Positions 5,114-5,971 of a DNA stretch of 5,971 nucleotides are shown here, in pieces. The position numbers were made by a program, and so were the translations under genes. The notes beneath the pieces were generated by a model. It ran no database searches and was not told the DNA's origin. It saw only the letters and a list, made by a program, of their open reading frames with translations. Position 1 is the stretch's first letter, and each line of letters begins with the position of its first letter. Source of the DNA: Heliobacteriaceae bacterium (GTDB lineage Bacteria; Cyanobacteriota; Vampirovibrionia; Gastranaerophilales; Gastranaerophilaceae); contig JAIRZW010000080.1 in NCBI GenBank assembly GCA_031267015.1, forward strand, positions 1 through 5,971, read 5' to 3'.

Positions 5114-5971
5114 GTTGTATGCTTCAAAAAATGAGCGCAAAAGCTCCTGGCCTTTGAGCATGGATTTGTAATCCACGTTTTCGTCGGCCGAGTGCATATT
5201 GTTAATTGACGCAAGCCCGATTAAATATGGCGCAAACCGCTCGCCATGTGAGTTTACCTCATTTGCGTAAATGTGAGTTTCTGCACCGGCATGAAAAGTT
5301 GAAATGCTCGGCGCTACCATAACCTTTTTAGCGATAGTTTCAAACAAAAGCGGGATGTAATTGTCCTCATCCTTCTCAAATGCAGGCAGGTGCTCGTCAA
5401 AAGTGATTTCAGCGCGTGCAATGCCGGCGTATAACTTGTTGAAGTCATCTATTTCAAATTTCATCCGGTCTATAAGCTCGTTTTCAAACGCTTTGTCAGA
5501 GCTTCTTATAGAGTATGAGGCTTCAGCCTCGGTGTTAATTATGTTTGTGACGTTGATGTCGCCCCCGCGTATTGCGCCAAGGTTGCACGAGGTTATGACT
5601 TCGCCGTCTTTTGATTCGTAGACGCCTTGCGGAAGGTTTGCAGCTATGTCTGCAATCAGTTTGACAGCGTTTTCGCGTTCCGGGTCGTGGATGTTAATGC
5701 CGGAATGCCCGCCTTTAAAGGATTCCACCTTGATATGAACCTTAACATAGCTTGCACCTGCGGTTTTTAGTTGTCCGAGCGTGTCGCTGTCACATACCAG
5801 AACGTATTTTGAGCGTAATTTACAGAACTCCGCATTCCGAATCCCGCTCATGCCGGATTCTTCGTCGCGTGTAAAAACAAGTTCCAGCCCGCCATGCGGC
5901 ATATCAATGGTTCTTAAATGTTTTGCAAGCAAAAGCGCCTGTGCAAGTCCGGCCTTGTCGTCCGCGCCCAG
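5108..5971 (-). CDS. M20-family metallopeptidase, PepD/PepT-like (5' end outside window)
   Basis: The frame is open from the right edge to a TAA at 5108-5110, giving the last 287 residues; the start and the first zinc-binding H-x-D motif lie outside. Visible metal and catalytic features, numbered from the first visible residue: LGADDKAG with bridging Asp4; DEESG with the acid/base pair Glu37-Glu38; VCDSD with Asp61 as a probable zinc ligand; and NMHSADE with His260 as the last ligand. FKGGHSG with His89 and the following segment form the lid/dimerisation domain inserted in M20 enzymes. Such enzymes are cytosolic di-zinc peptidases that hydrolyse di- or tripeptides. LGADDKAG recalls the PepT-like group, while GAETHIYA and MHSADENVDYKS recall aminoacyl-histidine dipeptidase PepD, so the exact substrate is uncertain. 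All visible catalytic residues are intact. The stop codon lies inside the shared terminator. About 100-150 residues should be missing upstream, judging from the family. Confidence 0.9.
   Translation of the reverse strand: MGADDKAGLAQALLLAKHLRTIDMPHGGLELVFTRDEESGMSGIRNAEFCKLRSKYVLVCDSDTLGQLKTAGASYVKVHIKVESFKGGHSGINIHDPERENAVKLIADIAANLPQGVYESKDGEVITSCNLGAIRGGDINVTNIINTEAEASYSIRSSDKAFENELIDRMKFEIDDFNKLYAGIARAEITFDEHLPAFEKDEDNYIPLLFETIAKKVMVAPSISTFHAGAETHIYANEVNSHGERFAPYLIGLASINNMHSADENVDYKSMLKGQELLRSFFEAYNA

Noticed and set aside
5930..5932. TTG as the start of the M20 peptidase
   Set aside because: The frame continues upstream to the window edge and encodes the conserved LGADDKAG motif, so the true start lies outside the window.

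Overview
The window reads as an ordinary chromosomal segment of an AT-rich bacterium. The best lineage clue is MutS: its N-terminal block (GDFFETFFEDA, then ARELELTLT, GRIPLAGIP and GLVKRGITR) resembles my recollection of cyanobacterial-type MutS. Together with the AT-rich intergenic DNA and small genes, this points to a non-photosynthetic relative of Cyanobacteria (Vampirovibrionia/Melainabacteria, for example Gastranaerophilales). That placement is inference from remembered family sequences, not from a search.

Layout from left to right. (1) Bases 1-891, minus strand: the N-terminal 297 residues of a gene that runs off the left edge, with one canonical EF-hand loop followed by repetitive, beta-rich, Asp/Gly-turn sequence. 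(2) Bases 892-1028: intergenic, holding an imperfect inverted repeat. (3) Bases 1029-1709, minus strand: a two-gene unit in which a 68-residue secreted Cys/His-rich protein is followed 15 nt later by a Bcp/PrxQ peroxiredoxin. The upstream gene most likely starts at a GTG rather than at the longer in-frame ATG, because that ATG lies against a TATAAT box. (4) Bases 1849-4431, minus strand: a complete mutS with a C-terminal beta-clamp-binding motif. (5) Bases 4432-4467: a 36-bp divergent promoter region. (6) Bases 4468-5067, plus strand: a 199-residue membrane-anchored protein of unknown function. (7) Bases 5068-5113: a perfect 46-bp palindrome acting as a shared terminator for convergent genes. 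(8) Bases 5108-5971, minus strand: an M20-family metallopeptidase running off the right edge, whose stop codon lies inside the palindrome.

The genes do not form one pathway. Housekeeping functions (mismatch repair, peroxide detoxification, peptide hydrolysis) sit beside three poorly characterised proteins. I see no tRNA, rRNA, CRISPR array, transposase, integrase, phage gene or recognisable defence system. The most notable points are the secreted metal-site-like mini-protein paired with a peroxiredoxin, the EF-hand repeat protein, and the compact transcription signals. I do not see evidence for a wholly new multi-gene system here.
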